A program made the position numbers and the translations under genes. Below the pieces are notes generated by a model. The model saw only the letters and a program-made list of their open reading frames with translations. It was not told where the DNA came from and searched no databases. From contig OZ017800.1 in the NCBI GenBank assembly GCA_963969395.1, forward strand, positions 13,362,479 through 13,426,478: a stretch of 64,000 nucleotides of DNA, written 5' to 3'. The DNA comes from Pseudoscleropodium purum (taxonomy: Eukaryota; Streptophyta; Bryopsida; Hypnales; Brachytheciaceae). The first letter of the stretch is position 1, and each line of letters opens with the position of its first letter. This document shows positions 37,001 through 50,284 of the stretch, piece after piece.

Positions 37001-40000
37001 CCTCACCCCTCTTGTAATCTTCAGAATCAAAGTTCTTGACAAACAATATGGGACAATTGATCCTATATCCAATACTGTATCCGTATTTAGTACCCGTATT
37101 CAATATCCGTATTCAATACACATATTTAGTACGCATATCCAATACCCATATTTAGTACACGTATTCAATATCCGTATTCAGTACACGTATTTAATACTCA
37201 TATCCAGTATCCGTACCCATATTCGTATTCGTATTCAATATTTGTATTTTATATTTGAACGGCTTAGATTAAATTTCACAAGATCAACATCTTGTGATTT
37301 TTTGAGAAATCAACGTCAATTTTGAGGGTAAGCATTTTTTTTCAAAAAAATCAACTGCTCACAAATTTTTTGAGAGAGGATGGGGGGAACTAATGGAAAA
37401 CTGGGGTGGCAGGCGAGTTTCAATGTATAGTCACTCATGCAAATTTAGTGGGAATTGAACTTGAACCACTTAAATGAGATATACAACCTTTTACAACCAA
37501 CCATTGTGCTCATGATTTGGTGTCCAACAAAGGGCATAAGATCCACTTATATGGGTAATCATTGTTATCATAATGAACCATAGTTTATACTAAGGGGACA
37601 CTTTGACTATGCAAAACTCTTATTTTAATAGAAACTATACTTTCATTGCAACTAATAAATTCAATGCCCATCAATTGAAATTCAGTACAACTCAACTTTG
37701 ATTTATGGACATACAAATGAATAATATTATTTTGGGAGGTTTCCATACTCCCATTTTAATGAATGTGATGTTCATGTGCCACCTAACCATTTGTTCATGC
37801 ATTTGTCAGAAAAAATTACAATGCATGCTCTACAACAACCACCTCTAAACACATGTCTCTAATAGGTAGAAAGGGCTATGAGATGGTGCATGATATCTAA
37901 TATCCTACGTGGCATAAAAGTAGAAATGACATCCATGTACATAAGGACATGGCAATGGTGTACTATTTTCCAGAACATGTCAAATAGGAGATGCAACACA
38001 ACGTACAAAAGAGTTAGTATGAGCTTTTTTCCATGTTAAACGCGTTAAATTCAACATATGCTAGCTAATATGCTGATATTCGCTCACGGTATTTCTACAA
38101 ATGTGTTTTCTGCGTTCATATGACATTTTTTCAAACACAATTTTCTACTAGTAATGCATGATCCTTTTATATTTTCAAGCCAAGCAACCCAAATATTTTT
38201 TGTTGATGATGTAAGGAATGAAGGTTGGAAAATAGTATTGCATAATTAAAGAAGCTTGTGTTCAACAAGAATTTGTGAGCACAATCATATGTGTTCATGA
38301 AAACAATTGTATAAGCTTCTAGTTTAACTACTCCAGAAGATGTACCTGCTCTATCTACTATTCCATCTTTGATTGGAGTCATAGAGTTATCTACCAAAGA
38401 CAACCTCTTTGCATTTGCAAGATATTGAAACCACTTATGGACTATACAAATTTCTTGTTTTTAAATTTTAAACTATATTTGCAATGTTTCTTTGTTGAAA
38501 CGGACTTGATGCACAACTGTTTGCAATAGTCTACCGTTCATAAAAAAAAGAGACAACTAGAAATGAAGTGTATCATGATAGATAGTAGATAAATAATACC
38601 ATAAGGCACAATAGCCATTATTTGCTCTTATGAAGTGTTCGTGTGGCTTTGGACTGGCTTGATGTAGCAAAATGTTACATTGAATCTCTTGCAACAAAAA
38701 AACTTGTAGTGAACTTGAAATTACAAATTGTCTAAAAAACCAAGGCCCATGTAATTGGTATACAATAAATTCCATAGAATTTGGACTAAAAACTCAAAGT
38801 GTAGTTGTTTTGTAAACAAATTCTAATCATTTTGTAGTTGAAGTCTAGTCAAAGTCTCAGAAAACTCTAGTTGTCTTCTAGTAAAATTGTAGTCGAATTT
38901 AGATTATATGCAACTGAGCTTTAACATAGTAGACTCTACGAAACATAGAGTTGTCCGCATCAACAACTATGATGAATGATGGTTGTAGAATACCTCACAA
39001 TAATATTAAATGTCAACTTTTATATATACTCTAGTAATCCTACAGTTCATTCTATGATTACTTTGCAACTAACAAAATGTACATGTCAAATTTGATGCAA
39101 ATAGAGAGGGATATAGTTGCAAGATAGTTGCTTAGGATACTTAGTTGCATTTAACTGGTTATAGCAGACATGTTATTCTTCTAGTGATAGGAAGTTGCAA
39201 ATGTATAAATTGATTTGTTTTCTTTCTTTCTTTTGAACTTGTAGTATTTACTCGTCTTTTTTTTTTAGCTTTGTATTTGTATTCTCTTTTAATCAAAATT
39301 CCAAGTTGATAATTTATCTTTGTATGTTTCTATTTGTCAATAATTGGCATTGCTTTCTTAGACAAGTCAATTAGCTAGGAATTGGTATTGTCTCGCGTGT
39401 ATGTTTCTTAGCTAAGGATTGGCAATTGTTGTGTGTAGCTAGAGATTGGCATTTGGAAATGCAAATTATTGAGACAAATCATCTTTGTAAAAATCCTATA
39501 ATTGGAGACAATTGGTTTGTGAATGAAGTCCTATTAAAAACTAGATGCCAAAAATTGTCTAGTTTTTTATGAGGATGGACAATTAGTTAACAAGTGACTT
39601 GAGTTGATTAAATGATGGATTATGCAAAAGAGAGAGTGTAAGGAATTCTCATTGCTATAGTATGAAGGTCAATTCATTAGAGAGTAATTTCATTTTCAAA
39701 AACTATCATCTAAAATAGACTCATAGCCAAAATGGGTGATTGAAAGACACACTTGTACTATTTTGCATCATATATAGCATGCTGATTTGTTTTTTGGCCA
39801 TACTTTGTGTTTTGGCTCCAAATGACTCAAGATTTATTCATGACTATTGTAAACTTTGCTTGTTTTTTTTAGTTTTCAAAAATGTCCAAAGATATCTTTG
39901 CTATCCAAAGATAACCCCCAATTTTATATCATGCTTATCACTTTGGAAAGGTAGTATTATTTAGTATCCCAAACACAAATTTGGAGCTGAAATTTAAAAT

Positions 40001-41716
40001 AAATGGTCATCTAATAGACTTATAGCTATTGTCAATAGGAATTCTAAAAATAATAAATTATATATTGTGTAGAAGTCTACAAAGTGAGCTTCTTTCTATT
40101 TGCATTTTGAAATATACAAAATATTATTTTGGTGGTTCTTTTGGTGAATGACTCAATGACTATCTCCATAGAGTTGTTATGAATAGAAAAAAATTCTTGA
40201 ATTTCTTGAATTTCTTTTCCTATTTTTTCCTAATGAAAACATTAAAGTATCTTTTTTCTCAAGATTTGGCACTTTTCTAGTTTTCCTACTTAGAGAATTT
40301 TTCTATTCCTTTCCCTTTGGTGGTTACCCTCACCTTAAAGGTGCATACATTTTCCATATTTAAAAAAAAATTAAAATTATTTTTTTAATTTTAAAATACT
40401 CCAGAAAATGAAACATAAATATTTTGAAAACACAACAAAATCAGTAGGCATTTCTTGCAATCACCCAAATAAAGCTTGTCATTAATTTGAGTAGTCAATT
40501 TGTTATTGCTAGAAACTATGTGTATTCTTGATTAAATTGGAGTGCATTGTTGAGAAGCTAGTGATTAGTGTTTTTCATATGAATTAGACAATTCAGCATG
40601 GATCAAAAGTTCTTGTGTTTATTGAATCTATTTGTCATTGCTAAAAGCTTTGTAGAGTTTTTTTGAACTATATATGTTGTATTAGCAAGGAATTGACTTG
40701 ATTGTACTTAATTGACAAGTTGCCTTATTGAGAGTTGTGTGCCATTTTATTATTTAAGACTATGATAGTCAAACCAATGATTGGTTTATTTAAGAGTGAA
40801 AATTTGACAATGATTGGCATTTTTCTTTATGATATTTGTTAGCTAGAGATTGGCTAAACTATGTGAGTGTAGTTAGTAATGCCTAATTCTCATGAAACGC
40901 CATATTCATTAAAATGAGAGAAAGTGGAGTCTCATTTTAAACATGACCCTAAATTTAGTATACAAAATCGTTCATTAAATTGAGAATATTCAATAATTTA
41001 AGACTATAGGATACTATAAAAAATATGAAGTTATGTAAGAATAATAATCAAATCAACACAATTATCTTTGTCATCACAAAATCTATATCTCATATTAATA
41101 TAAGGGCACATTATAATGTATACATAATATTATTGTGACTTTTTGGATAGAAATGCTTGGAAATTTTGTAGAAACTAACACTCCATGGGTTTAATAAAAT
41201 TTGCATTTTGACCATTTATAAAAGAACTTGGTTACGAAATTGCTTGCAAATAGAATTTGTATATGCCTAGGTAGACATCATCAACATTGCTCATCATAAA
41301 ATACAAAAGTGCACCTAACATTAAAGATAAACAAACATCAATTATCTCAATAAAATATGAAGATCAAGAAATACATGATAAAATATAATTTTTTTTATTA
41401 TATAGTGCTATAGCACAAAATCAACAATATTTAACTTTGAAATAACATACAAAAAATATAAGTCAACACAATACAAAACAAACTTTTCAAATAAATTTAA
41501 TTTTTTATTTGAACTTATTCAATAACTAATTTTTTTTCATTTATATTTCTATTTTAAAAAAAAATTTAATCATATTATTAAAAACAAATAAACAACACTC
41601 AATTTCCAAAAGCCTTATATTTTTAATTTTGTTTAGTTTTTTTAATTTTCTCTAATATATTTTTGAAACTAACATATAAACTTATACAACTCCTAATGCT
41701 TCACTACAAGTAAAGA
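34055..41716. other. AT-rich DNA, no gene recognised
   Basis: Long region with only short, compositionally biased frames (35295, 38167, 38557, 39740); none shows a motif. One minisatellite lies within it (37061-37255). Confidence 0.4.
37061..37255. repeat. Minisatellite of ~12-bp units (TATCCGTATTCA-like)
   Basis: About sixteen imperfect units of the type (A)TATCCGTATTCA / CATATTTAGTAC in a row. The frame through it is a by-product of the period being a multiple of three. Confidence 0.7.
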
Positions 41717-44571
41717 CTAATCATCTTCATGCATGGTTGCATGACCACTATCTCCAGCAATGTAGGCATCTATAGATTGCTGGATTATGCTAATTTGTGC
41801 CTTCGGAATTTTGATTCGAGGATCAGAAGTCCCTGCTCTCACACGCGGCTTCCAAGCAGTCATTATACAATTAGTGTGCGTCCAACTTGGAGAAATAGCT
41901 TTATCCTCGCACCATAAATTTCCTTGCTTGAACTTCCACCCAGCATATGTTTTCTCGTCAATATGTTGAAAAGATGTAGGCGTCCAATACTGCAGTTGGA
42001 TAGAATTGATATGTCCAGGATCTGGAGTAGGATTCGTGATTGCTCGAGCAAGCCAAAATGGACGAAGATCACCATCAACAGGCCGTACTGCAACAAAATA
42101 ACCCGCAAAGACGTCACGACCAACACGAAATGAAGATTGTGGACGGTCACGCCTACGACCAACGAAAGGAGCATCTTCAGCATATTCCTCACGCACTGTG
42201 CCATCATCTAGATATTGGTCTTCTTCCTCATTCGAAATCATTGAATTTGGCCAGAATCCATCCCGTAAACTCTCTCGCTGGTAAAGTGGATCTTCTAGAG
42301 CGCTTCTAACACCTTGCCAATATTTCATCACTAGCTCATTCTTCCTTCGAAACTCTCCAGACAAATCTTGATTAGCCATTGTTCCCCAAAATGCAATATA
42401 TCCATCTAACCCCTTACACACTTCATCAAAACAACGCATTAGTTGTGGAGCTAGAGGTGCAGGACTCCCCCTTGGAATTCTAGGGCACCCATCAAAAGTT
42501 TCCTTCCACAAACGAATTCCACCACCTTCCTTTGGCAACCAATCGTTGTCTGTACAGAGAATTTTGTATTGCATCAAAGGCCATCCATTGGTATCTTTGT
42601 AAAATTTAAATTGTTGAGCTTGTGAATGGCCTTGAAGAGAATCATCGCCTGTATGTAGGTACCCCTCCAAAAATCCTTTAAAATTTGGAACTTCTTCAAT
42701 GAGATGAGGAATCACAGGTTGCGTTTCACAATCCATGAAGGATTTCATCAACCTTGGAAGTGTTGGATAGTCATTTGTCTTCAACTTTGTGCTCCAACGA
42801 CCAAATAAAGCATCAATGTCTTCGTGAGTGTGCCCGACAATGAGGAAATTAATGTAAATTTCACGAAAAACGACTTTGAATACAAGAAGAGAGCAAAAGG
42901 CAAAAATCCAACGATTCTTGTTGTCACCAGAAGCATTGTCAAGTTGAAGAGTCAATGTTGGAGGTAGACATTGAGGGTGGACTACTTCTTTAGGACGAGG
43001 AGGTAAAGATTCTTCACAAATCTCAAAACCTTCTAGCACCGCTTTCGACAATTCATGAATTGGATCATTTGTGGCAAACAACTCACGCGATGAGAACTTT
43101 GGTTCAGCTTCCAAGTCTCGTAATAATTTTGCAATGGATCCTACAGTATGATTAGAATCTGTAGGAAAGATGTCCAACCCATAGTGCGCATATCGCACAT
43201 CTCCATGACTATGAGCAATCATACCTGTAACAGCAATGGGCATCTTCATAAATGAATCAATGGCCTTGCTTTTATGAGAAAAATGAGGAGAAGCAGTCTT
43301 TGAATGATCCATCTTGTCATGGATGATGGTCAGAACCTTATCAGGGTGCTTCTTAGACATCATGCGATTTGCATAGTACAACTCTCTATGTGCTTGTTGC
43401 CCGGCAAGATGTATCTTCAGCTTCTTTGTCCATACTTCTTTAGCCCGCGAGCGTGGAGTACAAGCACTCTTCAACTGCTTTAATCTATCGCACTCACCAC
43501 AACGTGCAAAACTATCACCACGAGCTTTTGGAGCATATTCTGGAAATGATGAACGTCGAATGTTACTCAAACTACTGGTTGATATATGTTGCAATTGGAA
43601 TGCTGAATTCACAATATTAATCTCTGGCAAGATGTCCCTCCAACGAAAAGCAGATGGCAAAATCATAGATGGAACTTTCTCCCCCGACGCAAGTGTACGA
43701 GATTTATGTGGCATGTGGTCAGCACTGTTTTCAAGAAGCAATCGAAGTGTAGCTGTACCTTGCAAGGTATGTGATCGGGGCTTCTTCAACCCAAGATTAC
43801 CGTGATGCTCTGCTTTCTCATCATTCTTTGACTTCTCCTTGTATCTATAGAAGGTAGCCCTTGAAACTCCATGGATTGTGCACCATGCAGTAGGACAAAC
43901 TTCATGAGCAACCATGTTATCATGTCCTTCCCATTTGCATCACAGTGCATTTGCTTGTGCACGTCAAGAAGACGCGATTTTCGCCAATATACTCTACCCT
44001 CTACATGAATCTGAGACCGAATGGCCTGAATTTGCCCACGTGGAAATGGTTGCAAGCAATTCTTTGCACACAAGTCTTGGAAGACACTTCTGCAATTGCT
44101 TGAGGGGTGAGGAGGTCTTCTTTCTTTGGAAGGCTCCTTGGCTCTTGCCTCTCCCGAGCGCTCTCATAGGTACGAACTCCAACCCGAACTCGCCGCCTTG
44201 ATGCATTAACTGCAGCTTTAAAGATACAGGTTTGATCATGGTCATACAAGCTGGCTCCATTCAAATATACCCTTGAAATTGGCCAAGAACGCATTGACCA
44301 CATCCAAGAAGATGGAACTTCAGTCTCACACAAAGACTCTGCAATTTGTATTGCGACTCTATCGTCACCAAGAGGCTTTCCATCCATGTCAATGACGAGG
44401 TCGGCATCTACGCTATGACAAATTCCTTTGGCCACCTCCACCCCATATTCACTTTGAAGAATAACACACTTTGTATACCAAGTAGTGCGAGGGATACCCT
44501 CGCATGGTGCAACTCCAGGAGGCAATACTGGCACTGACACTGCGAACTCATTTGGTATAGAAGTGTCCATT
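41717..44571 (-). pseudogene. Transposase, DUF7869-like (copy C)
   Basis: The best-preserved transposase: an uninterrupted 732-codon frame (43915-41717) plus an N-terminal part (44571-44001). N-terminal motifs shared with copy A include DGKPLGDDRVAIQIAESL and SSWMWSMRSW. The long frame has CTIHGVSRATFYRYKE (helix-turn-helix-like, 13-27), FARCGECDRL (136-145, Cys pair), IIHDKMDHSKT (197-207), LQLDNASGDNKN (323-334) and INFLIVGHTHEDIDALFGRWS (355-375), the likely catalytic core. The C-terminal LRPFWLARAI...QLQYWTP resembles a small beta-barrel reader module. Compared with copy A, two one-base shifts (near 44065-44075 and 43914-43922) separate the N-terminal part from the long frame, unless introns bridge them. 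A TTGTGCAG acceptor precedes 44571 in the same phase as copy A, so a further 5' exon exists. Palindromic sites begin about 40 bp upstream. Confidence 0.78.
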
Positions 44572-44609
44572 CTGCACAACAATGAAGACAAATTAGATAC
44601 AAGAAAAGA

Positions 44610-45533
44610 TTATCCTCGACTCGAGGATGTTTTTAAACACAAAACTCATAATATTCACTACATTCAGTGATTCAATTAATTAACAGAAGATATTGATTAT
44701 TACACATTTTCCATTACAAACAAAATAGAGTATTCGCTCTGTCAACAGAAGAACTTCATAGGACACAGTAAAATCTGTTCAGGAGCATCAAGACTTCCTG
44801 ATGCACACTACAATTTGATTTAAGAGAAATACAACCGAAAAGAAGAAACATCACGTACAACACTATGAAGATGTTTGACTCAGAATTATTTACTGTTCAG
44901 TCTAGAACATTCACACGCAATTCTCTAGATGGGAGTATGAAATTTAAACTAGTTACTACCCTGAACTCAAGGCTTCAATAACCTCTTCTCAATCATGGTC
45001 CTCTGAAACAATAGTACTAATTTGAACCAAAAAATTATGTGCGTACCTCACTGTTAGTAATAAAGACAATTGTTTATTTATGAATAATAAAACTATCCTC
45101 GACTCAAGGATATTTGTCATTTGTCTGAACATTTTTAGAAATCAGAAATTTCATCTTTCCCCTTCTCCACGATAACTATGATTTCCTAATATTTCTAACG
45201 TGTCAAATACATACAATTATCCTCGAGTCGAGGATAATGGGACAAGGAGATTCGTAAATTCTAACTTCTTAACTTTACAAAGGGGGTTTCGTAATTTCTT
45301 CACCTAATGATAGTCACTACGCATCCACACGGATGTGGGTACAATCAACTAATGATATCCTCGAATTGAGGATACTTGCAATACAATCAAGTTCGTAAAC
45401 CGCATTACTCTTTTCTTCATATTTCATATTCAATTACCTTTTATTGATTTAGACTATCCTCAACTCGAGGATAGACTTCGACGGATACTTCCAATGCACC
45501 GTATTCATTTCATTATGCTCGACTCGAGGTTAG
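44610..45533. repeat. Family-C palindromic sites upstream of transposase C
   Basis: Six 21-bp sites at 44610, 45093, 45217, 45355, 45454 and 45513 based on half-site TTATCCTCGA, a central base and the mirror. The site at 45217 is perfect (central G, i.e. C on the other strand); others carry one to three changes. Spacing is irregular, unlike the array of locus A. The same family recurs at 62052-62586 before gene D. Confidence 0.88.
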
Positions 45534-47000
45534 GTGATTTCACTGAATAGGTTCATCATGTTCCGTAAAAAGCGGAGGTTTGATCTCTTCATCAAGTCCG
45601 TCCATTCACAGAAGTGGGATCAAACCAGAATACTAGCTACGGAGCAATCACCAAGTGTAGAAATCATACGATCAACCGACTACAAAGATACAAAAAATAC
45701 AATGCAATCACTCATATCCGAAATCAAGAAACCAAATGACTATAACAATTACAACGAATACAAAGCACTGAAGAATGAGATAAACAAAAAGAAACCAAAC
45801 CTATAACTATGAGATAGAATGTGCAGAATGAAAGAACAACAGAATGATGATCACTTGTCTCAGGGGAAAAGAACATGGTGCCTCAACCTTACATAAATTC
45901 CGAATTGTTCGAACTCCACAACCTCTACGGAACCCATGAAACTTTGAACAAAGGCGAAAACAAGGTCGCCGCTGAAAGTAAAATCCATAGTCTGCACAAC
46001 GAAATTCCACTACTTCTGAACAATCCTACACTCCGAATCTAACAACAAGAATGCGCGCGATCAAACTTCCACACATCAAAAATGCATACCAGAGTTCCAA
46101 TGCACGAATTCAAAGAAGAGTAGCAAAATAATGAAAGAGAAAACATCTTTTCAGCAAGGGAGAAGGCGCGGAGAGTGAGCAGCGGGAAAAAATAGGCGCG
46201 AACGTCAATTGCCATGTTTAGGACGGCAAGCACTTTCGATTGATGCCAAAGTTCAGGAACGAGATAGCTGTAAAACTATTTGTCAACTAAAATAAGGCCT
46301 GCAACATCATGGCCAAAAATCCGCTGCGGCTACAGTTTCGATATTCCACATTCTAAAAAGGGTGTGTCTGCATTAAACATCCGAGGTTAACGTCTACAAA
46401 AAGAAGTGCAAAGTCAATGAGCAGACGCACATGCTAGTTTTCCGCCACGCCACCCGCCATCCGCTTGGCCACGTGGCAGGGCGAGATAGACTTGCGCGGG
46501 TTTTCAAGGTTCAGATGGGGCTGGCGGGTTGGCTGAACTGCACACAGACTAGCACCTGGCCAAGCCACGCCCCCGCCATCGACAGTAAAAGTGCAGGTGT
46601 TATTTGATTTCTATTAAAATCAAGATTCTGAGGAGGAAATTTAGAGATTGCACTTCTTCGCAATCTAATTTAGTTCGTCGACACAATGCTACTGCTTTGA
46701 TTTTGCAGTGTACGAACATGCATACAATTTGTCCTTACAAATGGATCCCACAAATGAAATTGCTAAATTGCGTACCACATATTGTTTGATCTGAGAAGCA
46801 CATACGTGATCGCAGTTATGTAATCCACCAAGCAAAATCATATGGCCAAGAAGTATGTACTACGACTGCATAATCTCAATGCCAACAGGAGCTTCAAAGA
46901 AATTAACTGAGATTCCTCGTGAAGCTTCTAATATGCAAATAAACTTACTTCAAAGTTTTCTGAAAACAAATTGGAAAAAATGGTCAAAATGAAAGAAAGG
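45534..47000. other. Spacer between palindromes C and LTR-like copy 3
   Basis: No convincing gene; frames are short. It probably belongs to the central part of the element that carries transposase C. A GC-richer stretch (46430-46580) is present without recognised function. Confidence 0.35.
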
Positions 47001-50000
47001 TGTCACAGCTTAGAATTTTGATTTTCTTAGTATACACCCAAATAGGAACGGAAACTAGTCATTAGCTAACCGTATCCGATTAGGTGGGGAAGGAAAACTC
47101 AGAATTAGCACGGAACGTGAAGTAGTGGGCCTCTTGAATCTAATCCGGTCAGGATTAACTAACGACGGAAACGGAATGCAACACGGATTAGGTTTAGGAC
47201 CGGATGATGATGATGAACCGGATTCATGATGACAAACCGGAAAGGGTCCAGGGACTATATAAGGAGGAGCTTTCACTGTTGCACCCCCTTTTAGAAACTC
47301 GACCTTGAGAGCGCGCGGTTGAGTTTTTGGAGTTTGTGCGTCTGAGCGTTTGTGTTTTGTCTGTTTTGCTTCCGGTTGAGATCGGAGAGAGGAAGTGAGG
47401 AACGGGACGTGCGGCTAGAAGAGAGTGAGGTAGATGTGAGTGGGAATGCCTCCGCTACGTAGGTCGAGACAAGCGAGTCCCTCTGCAAGTGAGGTGAAGC
47501 TCCGGAAAGTCATTCCGGTTATTCCCTCCACAGAGCCGGAAAAGTCTCAACTCATGGATGATCTCAAATCCATGGGTTGCGTAGGGTTTGCCGAGAAACC
47601 TTGGGGTTTTAGGGAGGAGAGAATGGTCAAGGAGCTCCTCGGAAAGTTGTCCAACCAGTTTGACAACACCGTGAGGGGAACTCCCGTCAGCTGGAACGAG
47701 GGGATGTGGAGAGCGGTTTACGGTTTCCGGGCAGGAGGTTTGGGAATGGCGAGCCGGAAGGATGAGTTTGTCCGAGGGAAGTTCAAGGGAGCCGTCAACC
47801 CGAAGGACGGATACGCGGTCGAGGATTGCTTGGATGACCGACACCGTCGGCTCCTGCAATTCCTGGTTCCGGTTCTTCACCCGGAAAAGCCGACCAGGGT
47901 GACGATCACCCTCGGCAACACCATTTTCGGTGCCCTCAGTGGTACCCGGAAAGTGGACTGGGCACGGATCATTTCCGATCTCGTGGCCCAGCTTGTTAGT
48001 AGGGTTGGGAAGAAAAGGGCCACTCCAGTGTGCCCTTATCTCTTCCACCTCTATCGGGAGAACCAAGTCCTCACCGACATGGAGGAGAGGGCGTGGAAGA
48101 CGCAGGAAGTGCTCCTGAAGTATGGGGAGTCGGAGACGGATGACGAGGCGGAATCCGATTCCGGGTCAGACCGGGAGTCCAGCGAGGAAGAGGAGGAGTC
48201 GATGCCGCCGATCAAGCGACAGAAGCTGACGCCTCCACACAAGCGCGGGACGCCTCCCGGTCAAGACAAACCGGCCCCGGAGGAGAAACCGGAAGCCGAG
48301 AAGACCAATTCCGGGGGAGATCCGGATATGCAAGATCCGTTCAACGGTCTGATCAACGTCCTCTGCAACATCAGGGCAGATTGGGAGGTCAAGCACAGGA
48401 CGCTTGCGGCAATCGGCAAGTTGGTGGGTGCTGCACCGGACAGCAACTTGGCGGAACAAGTGGCGCAATGCATCACGAATCCGGAAGAGACCCGGAAGCA
48501 GGAAGCCGAGATCCGCCGGTTGCAGGAGGAGGTGGATAAACTGAAGGCAACACTTTTTGCCTATCAGGAAGACGTGACGGCCGCCCGGGAGATGGCGGAA
48601 GAGACTCGGAAGATAGCCGAGCAGATCAAGGCGGTCCTGGGAGAGACCGGAACGGCCGCTGCCAAAGCAAAGCTCTTCGACGAGAAGATCCACGAAGAGA
48701 AGAAATTATCCGGTTCCCGGATGGTCCGGATTCTCGCGGACTTCGCTGAGCAGGTGGAGACGACAATGGTGGAGGGGCGGAAGGCAGCGGACCGGATCGA
48801 GGAGAGCAGCCGGAAGCTGACGGGAGCGACGTGCGACAAAGGTATTCACCTTTCGGACATCTCTCTACCGGATCTCTTTCCGGACGCGACCATTCAGAAG
48901 GATAGGAAGGATTGGACTCCTGAGTCCAAGAAGTCTGCACGGACTGGGACTCCGGGCACGAGACCGGATATCACCATCGACCTGGAGTCTCCACCCGGAC
49001 CGAATCCTGCGGAGGGGGAACGGGTCCGGAATTTGAGTGAAGTCTTCGAGGAGCTAGTCCCGGAGACCGGAAGCCCGACGATAGGATCTAGAGTTGTAGG
49101 GTAGATAGGATTTTAATTTCAGTTAGGAGTAGGAGCGGATCCGGATCCGGATCCGGCTCAACAGTATTAGGTTAGACCGGAAATTAGATTAGGGTGGCGG
49201 CGGACCCCACGGGTTTTCCGCTCCTTTTTGTGCTTTTAGGGTTTTTACCCTTTGTATATAAATCGGTTCCTGCGATGGAAATTGGGAGTTTTTCATTTTG
49301 CAAACTTCTTGTACCTTTCTATTCTCTTCGTTGTGTATCTCTCTCCAGCGCGACAGGATTGTATGATGAGGAGTTAGGATAGTACGAGTTGGTTGGCAAG
49401 TGATTTCTCCCCTTGGTGTTTATTTTCCGATCCTAGGTGCATGTGATTAGGTACCGAAGAGTTGGGAGTGAACTTAGTTCCTCAGCACGTCTAGAGTTTG
49501 AGATTCCGGGTGAGAAAGCCGTTGTTAGGCTAGGCGGGTAGGGAGGGATTCCTTAGCTGCGCTAGAACTCCCGGGTGGGAAATCCGGTTGAGTGTCCGAT
49601 CTCCTGTGAGGTCTCACCACCCGTATGGGTAACGGAAGAACTTTAGTTGATGTTGGAACGGACGGGTGCACTTGTAACCACCTGTCTTCGCACGGATCGG
49701 AAGTAGCATCAAGGTCGTTGTAGTACGAGAGGGTCGAGTGTGGGGTCTTTGTGTGACCTACGACCCGGATTGCTATCTGGGTTGTTGTGAAGGACCAAAC
49801 CGGATCCGGATTAGCTTAGGAGTTTAGAAGGTAGGATAGTGGGTCTTCAGCCACTATAAGTCATGGAAAGAGTGGTGGGCCTACCACTCTCAAAATTAAG
49901 CGGCGACCCCTCTGATGGTGAAACAGAGGCAAAACTAAACCGGATAGGATTACGGGTACAGGATGACCATCCGGACCGGATTGGTCAGGACGGATTTCCA

Positions 50001-50284
50001 GGATCGGAAATTGTGAGATCCTGGGATTTGGGTATTTGTACGGACCGGATAGTTAGTAGGACCGGAAGAAGGAGTAATCCGGTCTGTAGTTATCCGTGTG
50101 GTGGTATTTCTAGTTTTAGATCTAGGACCGGAAAGTAAGATTGGCATACTGACTGAGCTTAACTGCTTAATAGAGCTAGATACTTCACAGGATCTCGTGG
50201 GTTCGATCTTTAGAGTCACTTAGTTATACTCTAGAGCGATTTTTGTGAGTATAATGGGGAATTGACCTGCCCTGTGCTGCGACA
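47001..50284 (+). mobile_element. LTR-like element, copy 3 (3284 bp, no TSD)
   Basis: Starts TGTCACAGC (one change from the other copies) and ends GCTGCGACA. Flanks differ: AAAGG on the left, TAACC on the right, so there is no 5-bp duplication. Its left flank belongs to the locus with C-type palindromes and its right flank to the locus with B-type palindromes. Recombination between two element copies in different places would explain both facts. Confidence 0.88.
47446..49104 (+). CDS. Gag-like/unknown nuclear protein of LTR-like element, copy 3 (552 aa)
   Basis: Intact frame collinear with copy 1, from ATG at 47446 to the same stop. Differences are scattered substitutions (for example GGEV to ASEV near the start, KAEL to SQLM-type changes, TMAK to TIQK near the end). 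The same order is kept: globular N-terminal half, acidic run, IKRQKLTPPHKR, long coiled coil. It is closer to copy 2, and like it is preceded by the ATGTGA start-stop element. No enzymatic motif seen. Confidence 0.8.
   Translation: MPPLRRSRQASPSASEVKLRKVIPVIPSTEPEKSQLMDDLKSMGCVGFAEKPWGFREERMVKELLGKLSNQFDNTVRGTPVSWNEGMWRAVYGFRAGGLGMASRKDEFVRGKFKGAVNPKDGYAVEDCLDDRHRRLLQFLVPVLHPEKPTRVTITLGNTIFGALSGTRKVDWARIISDLVAQLVSRVGKKRATPVCPYLFHLYRENQVLTDMEERAWKTQEVLLKYGESETDDEAESDSGSDRESSEEEEESMPPIKRQKLTPPHKRGTPPGQDKPAPEEKPEAEKTNSGGDPDMQDPFNGLINVLCNIRADWEVKHRTLAAIGKLVGAAPDSNLAEQVAQCITNPEETRKQEAEIRRLQEEVDKLKATLFAYQEDVTAAREMAEETRKIAEQIKAVLGETGTAAAKAKLFDEKIHEEKKLSGSRMVRILADFAEQVETTMVEGRKAADRIEESSRKLTGATCDKGIHLSDISLPDLFPDATIQKDRKDWTPESKKSARTGTPGTRPDITIDLESPPGPNPAEGERVRNLSEVFEELVPETGSPTIGSRVVG

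Noticed and set aside
36966..37325. 119-codon frame rich in Tyr/Ile/His
   Set aside because: Runs through the 12-bp minisatellite; the frame is open because the period is a multiple of three.
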